A stretch of 64,000 nucleotides of DNA from positions 17,208 to 81,207 of the forward strand of contig JBLHTZ010000006.1 of the NCBI GenBank assembly GCA_047627915.1, given 5' to 3'. Of the stretch, positions 41,543 through 49,866 are shown piece by piece. The first letter of the stretch is position 1. Every line of letters begins with the position of its first letter. This DNA is from NORP294 sp047627915 (GTDB lineage Bacteria > Bacteroidota > Bacteroidia > Flavobacteriales_E > Vicingaceae). The position numbers and the translations under genes were made by a program. The notes under the pieces are model-generated. The model saw only the letters and a list, made by a program, of their open reading frames with translations, was not told where the DNA came from and did no database searches.

Positions 41543-43045
41543 CTACTTTTTTCGCTCATATTTTGCAGACTTACCTTTTGCTGCGGACTCCTTAATGAAT
41601 TCGCGTAAATCATCATTCGATTGGATCAAATCTTCCTTCCTGAGGTACATCATATGCCCAGACCGATACCCTTTAAAGCTGAGACGATCTTTCATCTTTC
41701 CACTGGGATCAATTTGTGAAAGGGTGTATTTTGCTGAAAAATATGTGGTCGCCCCATCATAATAACCAGATTGTGCTAAAACATGTAAATAGGGGTTCTG
41801 AGCCATGGCCGAACGCAATCCTTCACGCACATTATCTCTAGAAAAGTCCCAAGGAGAAACATCACCAAAAACATTGTACTTAATATCCGTTACAAACTGT
41901 AACTCTTTTTTTATGTAATGGTTAATTGCTGGAGTAAATGAATGCAGCCAAGAGCTGAGCTCAGGGTTGTAGTCTGTTCTTTCACCGGATTCAAATTTAT
42001 CAATGCCCAGGTATCTAGAATCTAAGCGACCAATTGTTTGTCCGCTTTCCGAGCGGAGTAGTTCTTTCCAAAAAAAGCTATTGGGAACGCGCAGGTGGTG
42101 TTGTAGAACAACGGTTTTACTCATTCCCGAATAATAGGCAATCTTTGTTGCAACTGCCTCTTTTTCTTCCGCTGTAATCATGGCTCCTTTTGCTAAGGCT
42201 GGCATCAGGGTGTTGATACTATACGCTTCCACTTCGGGTAAGATTTCTAACAGGTCTTTCGATTGCATCTCAGCTGGTAGTAGTCCATGATACCAAGCAG
42301 TAGCAGTAAAGTAGGGTAGGTAAAGTGCATCTCCAATTGGACTGCCACTTCGGATTACTCTGTAATCTGCTGGCGATACCATAATCACACCATTGAGGTA
42401 CATCCATTGATTGTCTTGCAACTCAGCTGCTAGCCCCATTACACGAGTACCGCCATAACTTTCTCCAATAATATATTTTGGCGACTCCCATCGGCTCGTT
42501 CTTGTAACAAAGGTATTCATCCATTCTGCGAGGTATTTTACATCTGCATTCACGCCGAAGAACAACTTTTTGTCTGGCATTTTGCCTTCCTTGTCAGCAA
42601 TCATTCTAGAATATCCAGTATTTACAGGGTCGATGTAAACGATATCGGCAACATCCAAAATTGAATAAGGATTGTCTTTATAGCCATAAGGTTGAACAGG
42701 ATACCCTTCGTCGTCTATATTTAAGACTTTAGGTCCGGTGTAAGCCAAATGCATCCATACGGAAGCAGAGCCTGGACCACCATTAAATGAAAATAGGATC
42801 GGTCTTTCAGCTACTACTTTTCCATTGGTGCGCTTGTAATAGGTATAAGATAGTGTTGCAATTACTTTCCCCTCTTTATTCCAAAAGGGTTGCATACCGG
42901 CAGTTGCTTTATAGTTGACGTTTTCATTTCCAATTGTAACAGAGTGATTGGTTTCGATTAACGTATCTAAAGGGATTTTTAATTCTTGAGATTTAAGTAT
43001 TGAAGTAAATGCGAATAAGGAGGCAAGCAGGAATAATTTTTTCAT
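41543..43045 (-). CDS. Serine carboxypeptidase, family S10
   Basis: 500-aa secreted alpha/beta hydrolase, removing C-terminal residues from peptides. The signal peptide ends ILKSQ. Family marks: LFSFNGGPGSASVWMH (oxyanion hole), YIDPVNTGYSRM, the nucleophile YIIGESYGGTRVMG, GYYDGATTYFSA near the Asp, and YRSGHMMYLRKED with the His. The order Ser-Asp-His and the S10 phrase N-G-G-P-G are complete. Length is usual. With the S46 and S37-like enzymes it suggests breakdown of external protein. It is not in an operon. Confidence 0.9.
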   Translation of the reverse strand: MKKLFLLASLFAFTSILKSQELKIPLDTLIETNHSVTIGNENVNYKATAGMQPFWNKEGKVIATLSYTYYKRTNGKVVAERPILFSFNGGPGSASVWMHLAYTGPKVLNIDDEGYPVQPYGYKDNPYSILDVADIVYIDPVNTGYSRMIADKEGKMPDKKLFFGVNADVKYLAEWMNTFVTRTSRWESPKYIIGESYGGTRVMGLAAELQDNQWMYLNGVIMVSPADYRVIRSGSPIGDALYLPYFTATAWYHGLLPAEMQSKDLLEILPEVEAYSINTLMPALAKGAMITAEEKEAVATKIAYYSGMSKTVVLQHHLRVPNSFFWKELLRSESGQTIGRLDSRYLGIDKFESGERTDYNPELSSWLHSFTPAINHYIKKELQFVTDIKYNVFGDVSPWDFSRDNVREGLRSAMAQNPYLHVLAQSGYYDGATTYFSAKYTLSQIDPSGKMKDRLSFKGYRSGHMMYLRKEDLIQSNDDLREFIKESAAKGKSAKYERKK

Positions 43046-43392
43046 TGTATAAAATTGAGTGCAATAAAGGTAATTAAGCTAAAAGATATTTTACCTTATT
43101 AACATGCGGAAAGTTGGATGCAAGACTTTTCTTAGCAAGAAAGGCCATGCTGCAGGTGCATTATAGCCATACGTTCATCTCATTTACTGAGCATGGAGTG
43201 CAAAACTAAATCCTTATTCATCCTAAATCATCCTAAATCATCCAAAATCAGAAAATCTTGCTTGATGTAATTATTTCCTAAACTATACATAAATATTATT
43301 TATAATTAGAATAGAAAATATAAATAAAAATATATGCATAATTATTTTTAATATTTGCACCGAATTTGAAATTCATCAATTAGGAACAACTC
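43046..43392. other. 347-bp intergenic region with a short tandem repeat
   Basis: This divergent region between the S10 and dabB genes has no ORF of note. TCATCCTAAA occurs three times in tandem at 43218-43247 (third copy TCATCCAAAA). Near dabB, TAATATTTG (43349-43357) resembles a -7 box with one extra spacer base, 35 bases before the ATG. Confidence 0.55.
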
Positions 43393-44877
43393 ATGGCATT
43401 GAAAAGTATTCCACCAAAAGGATTTGTAAGCTATAATGAAAAAGAGCCTGAGCCTAAATCGCCTCAAATTATTTCACAATTACTGAGTGCTGTTTTATGG
43501 GTATCGTTTAGTATAAACATCGGAATACTTTCTTTCTTTTATCCAACCATTCCGGAATGGGGGGGAGGAGATTTGTTTAAAATAAATGGTTTTACCATTT
43601 TAATTTGGTCTACCGTAACTTTTTTTAGCGCTTTAATTAGCACTTATTCTACTAGTTATCTAAAGGGGTTCAGGCACCAATCGAAGTTTATGATTTTGTG
43701 CTTTGGGTTTACACTTGCTGTAATGCTCTTTGTCATGTCGAACCATATTTTGCTTGTAATAACTAGCTGGTTGTTCATGGGGTTTTTAATGTCTCAATTA
43801 ATTGGTGTAGATAAAAAATGGGGAGAGGCTAGAGAAGCTTCAAAATTTACCCTTCGTTATTTTTTAGCAGGAACATTTTTCTTAGGTGTTGGATTGTTGC
43901 TATTAACTTTTCAACTTGATACGTTCTTGATCAGTGATATTATTTCTCAAATAAAAACAGTACCCGATTCTATTGTATTAATCGCTGCACTATGTATCAT
44001 TACAGCCGCCATAATTCAATCAGCTATCTATCCATTTCACCGGTGGTTGCTGTCTGCAATGACTTCGCCAACACCAGCATCTGCATTAATGCACGCAGGT
44101 TTCGTTAATGGATCTGGGATCTTATTAGCCATTTTTGCCTCCTTAATCTTTGCTTCTAACACTCAAGATGTTTTACTAATTATTGGCGGATTAACAGCAA
44201 TCTTAGCCCAATTCGCTAAGCTAATTCAAGTAAATGTAAAACAAAAACTAGCTTGCTCCACCATTGCACAAATGGGTTTTATGATCATGCAATGTGGTTT
44301 AGGTTTCTATAATGCAGCTGTGGTTCACTTAATACTTCACGGATTTTACAAAGCGTATTTATTTTTATCTTCTGGCGAAGAAATAAAACATTCAAAACCT
44401 AAAAAGAAAGAGCAAATACGAATACAGCCCTTACAAGCTTTGGTTGTTTTATTTTTTGGAGCAATGGCGGCCATGTTCTTCTCTTTTATTACCGGAAAAG
44501 GAACACAATTGGATAGCGGGGTTTTCTTAACGCTAATTGTAGCAATTACGGTTGGTCAAGTTACCTACAATATGGTAAAGGAAAAGAGTTTAACTAGACT
44601 TCAAAAATTAGTTTTACCGCCGTTTTTACTTTTACTAGGAATAGCAGCTTATGGTTTGATGTATAATGTGGTTACAGTCATAATGGGATCAATGCCTATG
44701 GTGGAAGTGGCAACGCCGCTTTCCACTTTGCAAATAGTTTTTGGAATCGTCTTTCTACTAGGCTTTTTCATTATGAAACTGGGTTTTTACAGACAAATAC
44801 CTTGGCTATATGTGAAACTAATCAACGTGACGCAACCTTATAAAAATACCGTTTTAATGTATAAAACCAATTCTTAA
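43393..44877 (+). CDS. dabB: DabB: NuoL-like membrane subunit of an inorganic-carbon uptake system
   Basis: 494-aa membrane protein with about 13 helices, from the proton-conducting NADH dehydrogenase subunit L/antiporter family. Typical positions include FRHQSKFM, GVDKKWGEAREASKFTLRYF, the helix VLIAALCIITAAIIQSAIYPFHRWL with its P-F-H, and TSPTPASALMHAGFVNGSGILL. There is no respiratory complex nearby; instead its stop overlaps the start of dabA by one base. DabB is thought to couple ion flow across the inner membrane to CO2 hydration by DabA. A few loops, such as KPKKKEQIRI, are basic and cytosolic. Confidence 0.88.
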   Translation: MALKSIPPKGFVSYNEKEPEPKSPQIISQLLSAVLWVSFSINIGILSFFYPTIPEWGGGDLFKINGFTILIWSTVTFFSALISTYSTSYLKGFRHQSKFMILCFGFTLAVMLFVMSNHILLVITSWLFMGFLMSQLIGVDKKWGEAREASKFTLRYFLAGTFFLGVGLLLLTFQLDTFLISDIISQIKTVPDSIVLIAALCIITAAIIQSAIYPFHRWLLSAMTSPTPASALMHAGFVNGSGILLAIFASLIFASNTQDVLLIIGGLTAILAQFAKLIQVNVKQKLACSTIAQMGFMIMQCGLGFYNAAVVHLILHGFYKAYLFLSSGEEIKHSKPKKKEQIRIQPLQALVVLFFGAMAAMFFSFITGKGTQLDSGVFLTLIVAITVGQVTYNMVKEKSLTRLQKLVLPPFLLLLGIAAYGLMYNVVTVIMGSMPMVEVATPLSTLQIVFGIVFLLGFFIMKLGFYRQIPWLYVKLINVTQPYKNTVLMYKTNS

Positions 44878-47180
44878 TGATACCAACAGATATTTCAACC
44901 AATATCCAAAAAGCGGCTATGGTGATCGGAAAGACTTGGCCTTTATACTCTTTTGTGACTTCTAATCCACTTTCAGGATACGAAAGTTCACACTTTAAAG
45001 ATGCGGTGTTGACTGCGAAGCAATACCTAGACGCTACCGTCTTTCCTAAAGCAGAAGTATTTAAGCAGGCGTTAGACCTCGGAGAAATAGATTCAGCATT
45101 ACTTTCCGATTTATTTAAAGAAAATAAATTGGAGCAAACACCAGAATTCTATTTAAGTCAAATGAAAAATGACAAAGTAGAGGAATTGAATAGCAACCAC
45201 GAATTAGACAGAATGATGTCGAAGTGGTTGGCTGCTTTTATGGATGAAGGATTAGCCGAATGGCAGATGCCCGGAAAGAAAAAAGGGTTTTATGCTGCTT
45301 GGCGAAAGTTAGCTAAATACGATAAGGTGTTAGGAATTAGACGTCGTTCTGATATTCCAAAATCAAGTACACAAGCGTTAATTGAAGTTTTAACCGAGTA
45401 TTCTGGTGAACAACAATTAGAAATCTTTAAACAACATTTAGCGGCTTTAAAAGGTTGGACAGGGTACATTAATTATAGAACAGAAATTGATACCAGCTGG
45501 CAAAAGGAATACCCTATTGACTTAGAGCAATACTTAGCGGTAAGGTTATGGATTGCCAAAAAGCTAAACCTAGAGTTGTTGCAACAATCGAAGGAAGCCT
45601 CTTCTTTACAAGATACTGAAATCAAATATATATGGTTGAAGGCTTGGGAGAAAAGTTGGCAAAAAAATATGGTAAATGCTGTGCATCATGCTCAAGTTTC
45701 AGACGATGCTAAAACGCTTGCAGATGCACAATTGGTCTTTTGTATTGACACCCGCTCTGAATTGATTCGAAGACATGTCGAAGCGCAAGGGAACTACGAA
45801 ACGTTTGGCTATGCCGGATTTTTTGGAATTGCAATGGATTACACCAATTTTGAAGACGACATTACTAGAAAATCTTGTCCTCCAATTGTTGGTTCAGCCT
45901 ATCAGGTTACAGAAGTGGCACAAGAAGGTCACAAGGAGCGATTGATTGCCTACAAGAAAAAAAATGAGGTAGCAAAATTCAAGGAATATTTCTTGAAACG
46001 AATGAAGAACATGTTGCCATCGACTTTCGGTTTTGTAGAAGGAGCCGGTTTATTTTATGGGGTTTCATTACTGGGGCGGACTTTATCGCCAGGTTCTTTA
46101 TACCGATATAAGAAGACCAAGAATACTTCTTTTGAAACCATTACGAAACCTCAAATTGACTGCACAGGAGCTCTTGAAGTAGATAAAGGAATTCCATTGG
46201 AAGACAAAGTTGCCATTGTAAAATCTGCATTTGATTTAACAGGATGGAAAAAATTTGCACCCTTGGTCGTTTTTGCTGGTCATGGAAGTCATACGGCTAA
46301 CAATCCATTTGCCTCGAGTTTGGACTGTGGCGCATGTGCTGCAAGTCCTGGAAGGCACAATGCACGGATGTTAGCAAAATTGGCGAACTTAAAAGAAGTA
46401 AGAGATGTGTTAGCTACTGCACATCAATTTGTAATTCCTGACGATACAGTATTTATAGGTGCTGAGCATAATACTACAACAGACGAAATTGAACTTTTTG
46501 ATGCAGAAGTTCCATCTTCTCATCAAGAGAAATTGAAGCAATTGAAAGAGAATTTAAAGAAAGCTCAGCAAACCGCTACAAAGGATAGACTAGGAGTGGA
46601 GAACTCAGTTTCTGCTGCAGAAAAGAAAGCGAATAATTGGGGTGAAACAAGACCAGAATGGGGACTTGCTAAAAATGCAGGCTTTATTGTTGCACCACGA
46701 GATTTAACGAAAAATACGAATCTCAAAAGCAGGTGCTTTCTACATTCGTATGATTGGAAGCAAGATGCAGAAGGTAAAGCGTTAGAAGGTATCATGCAAG
46801 GACCTATGGTGGTTACGCAATGGATAAACAATCATTATTATTTTTCAACGGTGGATAATAATACGTTTGGTGGAGGTTCTAAAATAACACATAATATTAC
46901 CGGGCGATTTGCAGTTGTGCAAGGCAATGGAGGTGATTTGAAAATGGGTTTGCCATTACAATCGGTTCGCGAAACCGATTCAAAAATGTATCATCAACCA
47001 CTCCGTTTATCCGTTCTTATTAACGCTCCCTTATCGGTAATTACGGCTATTTTATCTCGAAATGAGAACCTAAAATCGCTAGTAGACAATGAGTGGATTT
47101 ACTTGATGGTAATGGACCCTGAAGATGATGATCGAATGAAGACCTATGAAAAGGGAATGCATTGGAAAATGGCCGTTTAA
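44877..47180 (+). CDS. dabA: DabA: zinc-binding CO2-hydrating subunit (DUF2309)
   Basis: 767-aa cytosolic, peripheral membrane protein of the DUF2309/DabA family, which shares its metal site with beta-carbonic anhydrases. Candidate ligands are Cys289 and Asp291 in VFCIDTRSE, His469 in AGHGSHTANNP and Cys484 in SLDCGACAASPGRH. The spacings Cys-x-Asp and His-to-Cys of 15 equal those of Halothiobacillus DabA. Together with DabB it should hydrate CO2 to bicarbonate one way, powered by ion flow. It is slightly shorter than autotroph versions (about 830). No RuBisCO is seen, so the product likely feeds biosynthetic carboxylases. No other copy is visible here. Confidence 0.9.
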   Translation: MIPTDISTNIQKAAMVIGKTWPLYSFVTSNPLSGYESSHFKDAVLTAKQYLDATVFPKAEVFKQALDLGEIDSALLSDLFKENKLEQTPEFYLSQMKNDKVEELNSNHELDRMMSKWLAAFMDEGLAEWQMPGKKKGFYAAWRKLAKYDKVLGIRRRSDIPKSSTQALIEVLTEYSGEQQLEIFKQHLAALKGWTGYINYRTEIDTSWQKEYPIDLEQYLAVRLWIAKKLNLELLQQSKEASSLQDTEIKYIWLKAWEKSWQKNMVNAVHHAQVSDDAKTLADAQLVFCIDTRSELIRRHVEAQGNYETFGYAGFFGIAMDYTNFEDDITRKSCPPIVGSAYQVTEVAQEGHKERLIAYKKKNEVAKFKEYFLKRMKNMLPSTFGFVEGAGLFYGVSLLGRTLSPGSLYRYKKTKNTSFETITKPQIDCTGALEVDKGIPLEDKVAIVKSAFDLTGWKKFAPLVVFAGHGSHTANNPFASSLDCGACAASPGRHNARMLAKLANLKEVRDVLATAHQFVIPDDTVFIGAEHNTTTDEIELFDAEVPSSHQEKLKQLKENLKKAQQTATKDRLGVENSVSAAEKKANNWGETRPEWGLAKNAGFIVAPRDLTKNTNLKSRCFLHSYDWKQDAEGKALEGIMQGPMVVTQWINNHYYFSTVDNNTFGGGSKITHNITGRFAVVQGNGGDLKMGLPLQSVRETDSKMYHQPLRLSVLINAPLSVITAILSRNENLKSLVDNEWIYLMVMDPEDDDRMKTYEKGMHWKMAV

Positions 47181-47231
47181 AAGTGTTTAAATTCTATTAT
47201 AAACCAAATGTTCGTCAGCAATGGCTTTCAA

Positions 47232-47846
47232 TTATTTTTTCCGGCCAATAAACCGAATTACACTGCCGATTCTAACATGAAATTTACCTTCTTTTAGTTC
47301 AACTTCAACCTCTTCCAATTGAATTATTTCAACATCGGGAAAGTCGCTCTGAATAGAATCTGTTGAGAAGAGCATTTCAACATTAAGCGGTCCGCCTATA
47401 TTGGGGTTCTCTTCTCAATAAGATAAGTTGTTTTTACTAAAACCCTCCAATAGAATCAGTCCACCTGGTACAATTAGCTCAGCAATCTTTTTATGATAGG
47501 TGGACAAAAGGTTTGGTGGCAAATGGGCATAAATTAAGGCAGCAGCATCAAATTTTTCATGGATGATGTCTAAATCAAAAAAATCTCCCACTTGATAGTT
47601 GATTTCAACATTTTCTTTCTTGGCCAATTTTAGTGCTTTGTTTTTGCCCTCTAAGCTTAGGTCGAAAGCTGAAACTTCCAAACCATTTTTTGCAGCATAT
47701 ACTGCATTTCTGCCTTCACCTTCTGCAGGGAATAGCATTTTACCTTTTATGTTGTATTTCTGGATGGCATCCTTTAAAAAGACATTTGGATCAGATCCAT
47801 AGGCATACTCTTCCGTTGAATATCATTCATTCCACATATCGTTCAT
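47232..47846 (-). pseudogene. SAM-dependent methyltransferase interrupted by two TGA codons
   Basis: A single 204-codon frame runs from ATG 47846 to TAA 47232-47234, with in-frame TGA at codon 8 (47823-47825) and at 47415-47417. Reading through, the N-terminus is MNDMWNE-(TGA)-YSTEEYAYGSDPN, where homologues have Arg, which a CGA-to-TGA change would explain. The centre has motif I MLFPAEGEGRNAVYAA and VSAFDLS. After the second TGA it continues EENPNIGGPLNVEMLFST and ends VIRFIGRKK. Everything else is intact, so the lesions are recent or erroneous. The family includes tellurite-resistance-like methyltransferases; the substrate is unknown. Confidence 0.8.
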
Positions 47847-47974
47847 TGTATTTTTTTTTATAAGATCAACGTTCCCAAAATGGAGCTGTTTTCTGACTGT
47901 TATTATTCACCCTTTCTTATACCACGTAGAGAATATTATGAAAAGGAGAAATGCTAGAACCGTCTGTGGTGCTC

Positions 47975-48844
47975 TTACTTTTGGTCGGGAGGAGCTAATT
48001 TCCAACGTCTGTGACTCCATAACCAGAGTTCTGGCTTTTGAACGATTGAGTGTTCTAATAACTTCGCATATTTTGTGATCAGCTCATCATCATTGCTTTG
48101 ATTGCTAGTATCCTCTAATGGTATGAACTCAATTTCATACTTTCCTCTTTTGGGTTTTTGAACGGAAACGTACAACACCTTTTGATCCAATTTTTTAGCA
48201 ATCCTATCGGCACCAATTAAGAAAGCAGTCTCTTGATTTAAAAATGTCATCCAATGCTTCGATGATTTTTTTCGTGGACTTTGATCACCAATCATGCAGG
48301 TCATTGTCAATGTTCCTGCTTGTTGCACTTTAACCATTGTTTTATATCCTTGGTTAGACTCAACGCACTGTACGCCAAATCTACTCCTAAGGGCTAACAT
48401 AAAATCATTAAAATAACTGTTCGATACTTCTTGATAAAATGCTTGTACTTGATGCGGTAGGAATAAGGGTAAAAAACTAAACCACTCCCAGTTACCATAA
48501 TGTGAGGTATATAGGATGATGCTTTTATTTTGAGCATATAGTTCATTAATTATCCTTTCATTTTTTATTTTAAATCGATTGCTAATTGACTTTTTGCTCA
48601 TGGTCAACGTCTTTATTGACTCAAAGGCGGTATCGCAAAAGTGTTTGTAAAATCTTTTTTCTATTTGAGTTATTTCACTCCCTGTTTTATCTGGAAAAGA
48701 ATTCTTCAGATTAGTCTGCACAATAGTTCTTCTGTATTTCATCACATGGTAAACGACAATAAACATAACATCCGAAACCAGATACAACAATGCCAGAGGA
48801 ATGAGCGACAAGACATAAAAAGGGAAAAACTTGATGTATTTCAT
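47975..48844 (-). CDS. Lysophospholipid/lipid A acyltransferase (LpxL-HtrB family)
   Basis: 289-aa inner membrane-anchored acyltransferase. A hydrophobic N-terminal helix (residues 5-35) is followed by the H-x4-E catalytic motif in TSHYGNWEWFS (about residue 115). Other family parts are VQAFYQEVSN, MIGDQSPRKKSSKHWMTFLN and the C-terminal ELWLWSHRRWKLAP. The family adds a secondary acyl chain to lipid A in the inner leaflet. In Bacteroidota single copies of this kind are usual. It is monocistronic and near the end of a quiet stretch. Confidence 0.86.
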   Translation of the reverse strand: MKYIKFFPFYVLSLIPLALLYLVSDVMFIVVYHVMKYRRTIVQTNLKNSFPDKTGSEITQIEKRFYKHFCDTAFESIKTLTMSKKSISNRFKIKNERIINELYAQNKSIILYTSHYGNWEWFSFLPLFLPHQVQAFYQEVSNSYFNDFMLALRSRFGVQCVESNQGYKTMVKVQQAGTLTMTCMIGDQSPRKKSSKHWMTFLNQETAFLIGADRIAKKLDQKVLYVSVQKPKRGKYEIEFIPLEDTSNQSNDDELITKYAKLLEHSIVQKPELWLWSHRRWKLAPPDQK

Positions 48845-49408
48845 TGTTCCGAATAGTTAAAAGGCCTGAAACTCTTGTCACCTGAAGTCAAATCATGAAC
48901 AACATTAGTGTTCAGTTCCCATTTAACGAATTGTTAGATTACAACTGTTCAACTTCAGTTGATAGCACAACAAACAAAGTTAAGTATAGTTAAAGTCTTC
49001 ATTGTATAATTGTAGAAATAATAGCTAGCCCTCTCTGTGGCATGTTGAGAGGTAGATGAGACAATCACTTATTTGTGTCGTACGAAGCAATCACAAAAAA
49101 AACCGCGAAGCGGCTTTGTAACTTTTTCATTATCTACAAATCTGTAAGCGGATTTTGTGATGTAACAAATAGGGAAGAAGCCAACCAAACTGCCGAACCT
49201 ACAATGCATTATACAGCTTGTTGTAAAGAGTTTTTTGCTCTCAATCTCGGCTCTCCGTTTGTGAACTTCAGATCTTGTAGTCAAACTTGAGTGAACTTGA
49301 GTTTTGTAAGCTGTTAAATTGGAAAGAAGTAATTGGCTGATTTTATTTGATTAAAATCTATTTAGCCTATGTTGGTAAAGTTAATTTAGGTTGTCTATAA
49401 TCTGTTTA
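48845..49408. other. 564-bp intergenic region without a supported gene
   Basis: Mirror-image ORFs of about 71 codons on both strands (around 49069-49290) have no initiation context or protein-like composition and are rejected. A short hairpin, minus-strand GCCGC-TTC-GCGGT followed by eight T (49095-49116), could be a weak leftward terminator. The segment 49161-49230 contains TAACAA and a later CTTGTTG, but I could not pair inner arms between them. Confidence 0.5.
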
Positions 49409-49633
49409 TCAAGTATTAAAAGAATTAACCCTAAGTTGATCTTGTTTTTTGATTATACTGTAGACAGTGACTGGAATGAGAAGAAAACCTCCAACCATTA
49501 AATAAACATAATGTCCACGATTTTCAGCTAACGTAGAGCTAATCATCAAAAAAAATAAAGGGGTGCCAATTAGAAAAATGAAGCCTGCAATAAATTGAGC
49601 TACTTTAGATTCTTTTGCATAAAGTTTATTCAC
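49409..49633 (-). CDS. Small two-helix membrane protein
   Basis: 74-aa protein with two transmembrane segments: AQFIAGFIFLIGTPLFFLMI and YVYLMVGGFLLIPVTVYSII, joined by a short polar loop (SSTLAENRGH), with a basic C-terminal end (KKQDQLRVN). It starts four bases inside the end of the upstream zinc-ribbon ORF (ATGA overlap), which supports co-translation of both. I recognise no family. It sits in the accessory region beside the propeller/PP2C gene. Confidence 0.55.
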   Translation of the reverse strand: MNKLYAKESKVAQFIAGFIFLIGTPLFFLMISSTLAENRGHYVYLMVGGFLLIPVTVYSIIKKQDQLRVNSFNT

Positions 49634-49776
49634 AAGAAATTTATTTTAGTGTTACATGCTTTACATTTAAGTAGGACAGTATCACCAATTTTTATTTTTA
49701 ACTCTATCCGAGTACTTGCGTTGGTTGAAGTAGAAACTTCTTTTTTACAATTTTGACATTTTCCAAATTTAATCAT
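49630..49776 (-). CDS. Small zinc-ribbon-like protein
   Basis: 48-aa protein from the ATG at 49776. It has CQNCKKEV near the start and KCKACNTKIN at the end, two C-x2-C knuckles 30 residues apart, as in minimal zinc ribbons. The ORF can be extended upstream to 49860, but that part would cover the bipartite inverted repeat at 49795-49841 and encodes an unlikely Arg/Lys-rich leader, so I prefer the shorter form. It overlaps the membrane ORF by four bases. Function unknown. Confidence 0.5.
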   Translation of the reverse strand: MIKFGKCQNCKKEVSTSTNASTRIELKIKIGDTVLLKCKACNTKINFL

Positions 49777-49794
49777 CGGAAATTTAATGAATGG

Positions 49795-49844
49795 TAACGT
49801 TTTGTGTAAAATGCGTTTTAATCTATTTTTACACCTTGTTATAG
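49795..49844. repeat. Bipartite inverted repeat, attC-like in shape
   Basis: On the plus strand: TAAC (49795-49798), 5 bases, GTGTAAAA (49804-49811), 15 bases, TTTTACAC (49827-49834), 3 bases, GTTA (49838-49841). The nested outer and inner arms resemble the R''-L''-L'-R' layout of integron attC sites. The outer cores do not match the RYYYAAC/GTTRRRY consensus fully. It lies 22 bases beyond the stop of the propeller gene and before the next start, where a cassette site would be. Confidence 0.4.
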
Positions 49845-49866
49845 CACGTCTAGTTTTCAATTCCTT

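Noticed and set aside
43218..43247. Tandem TCATCCTAAA as a regulator array
   Set aside because: Only three 10-base copies, the last imperfect, with no symmetry; probably a simple repeat.
43393..44877. Part of respiratory complex I
   Set aside because: No other nuo genes are present and it overlaps dabA, which defines the DAB system.
47232..47846. TGA as a recoded sense codon or selenocysteine
   Set aside because: No other gene here has internal TGA, the family residue at the first site is Arg, and no SECIS-like hairpin is obvious after either codon.
49161..49230. Second attC-like element
   Set aside because: TAACAA and CTTGTTG are present about 50 bases apart, but I could not find complementary inner arms between them.
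49069..49290. Mirror-image 71-codon ORFs on both strands
   Set aside because: Neither has protein-like composition, a promoter or neighbours that suggest translation; the overlap reflects few stop codons in this stretch.
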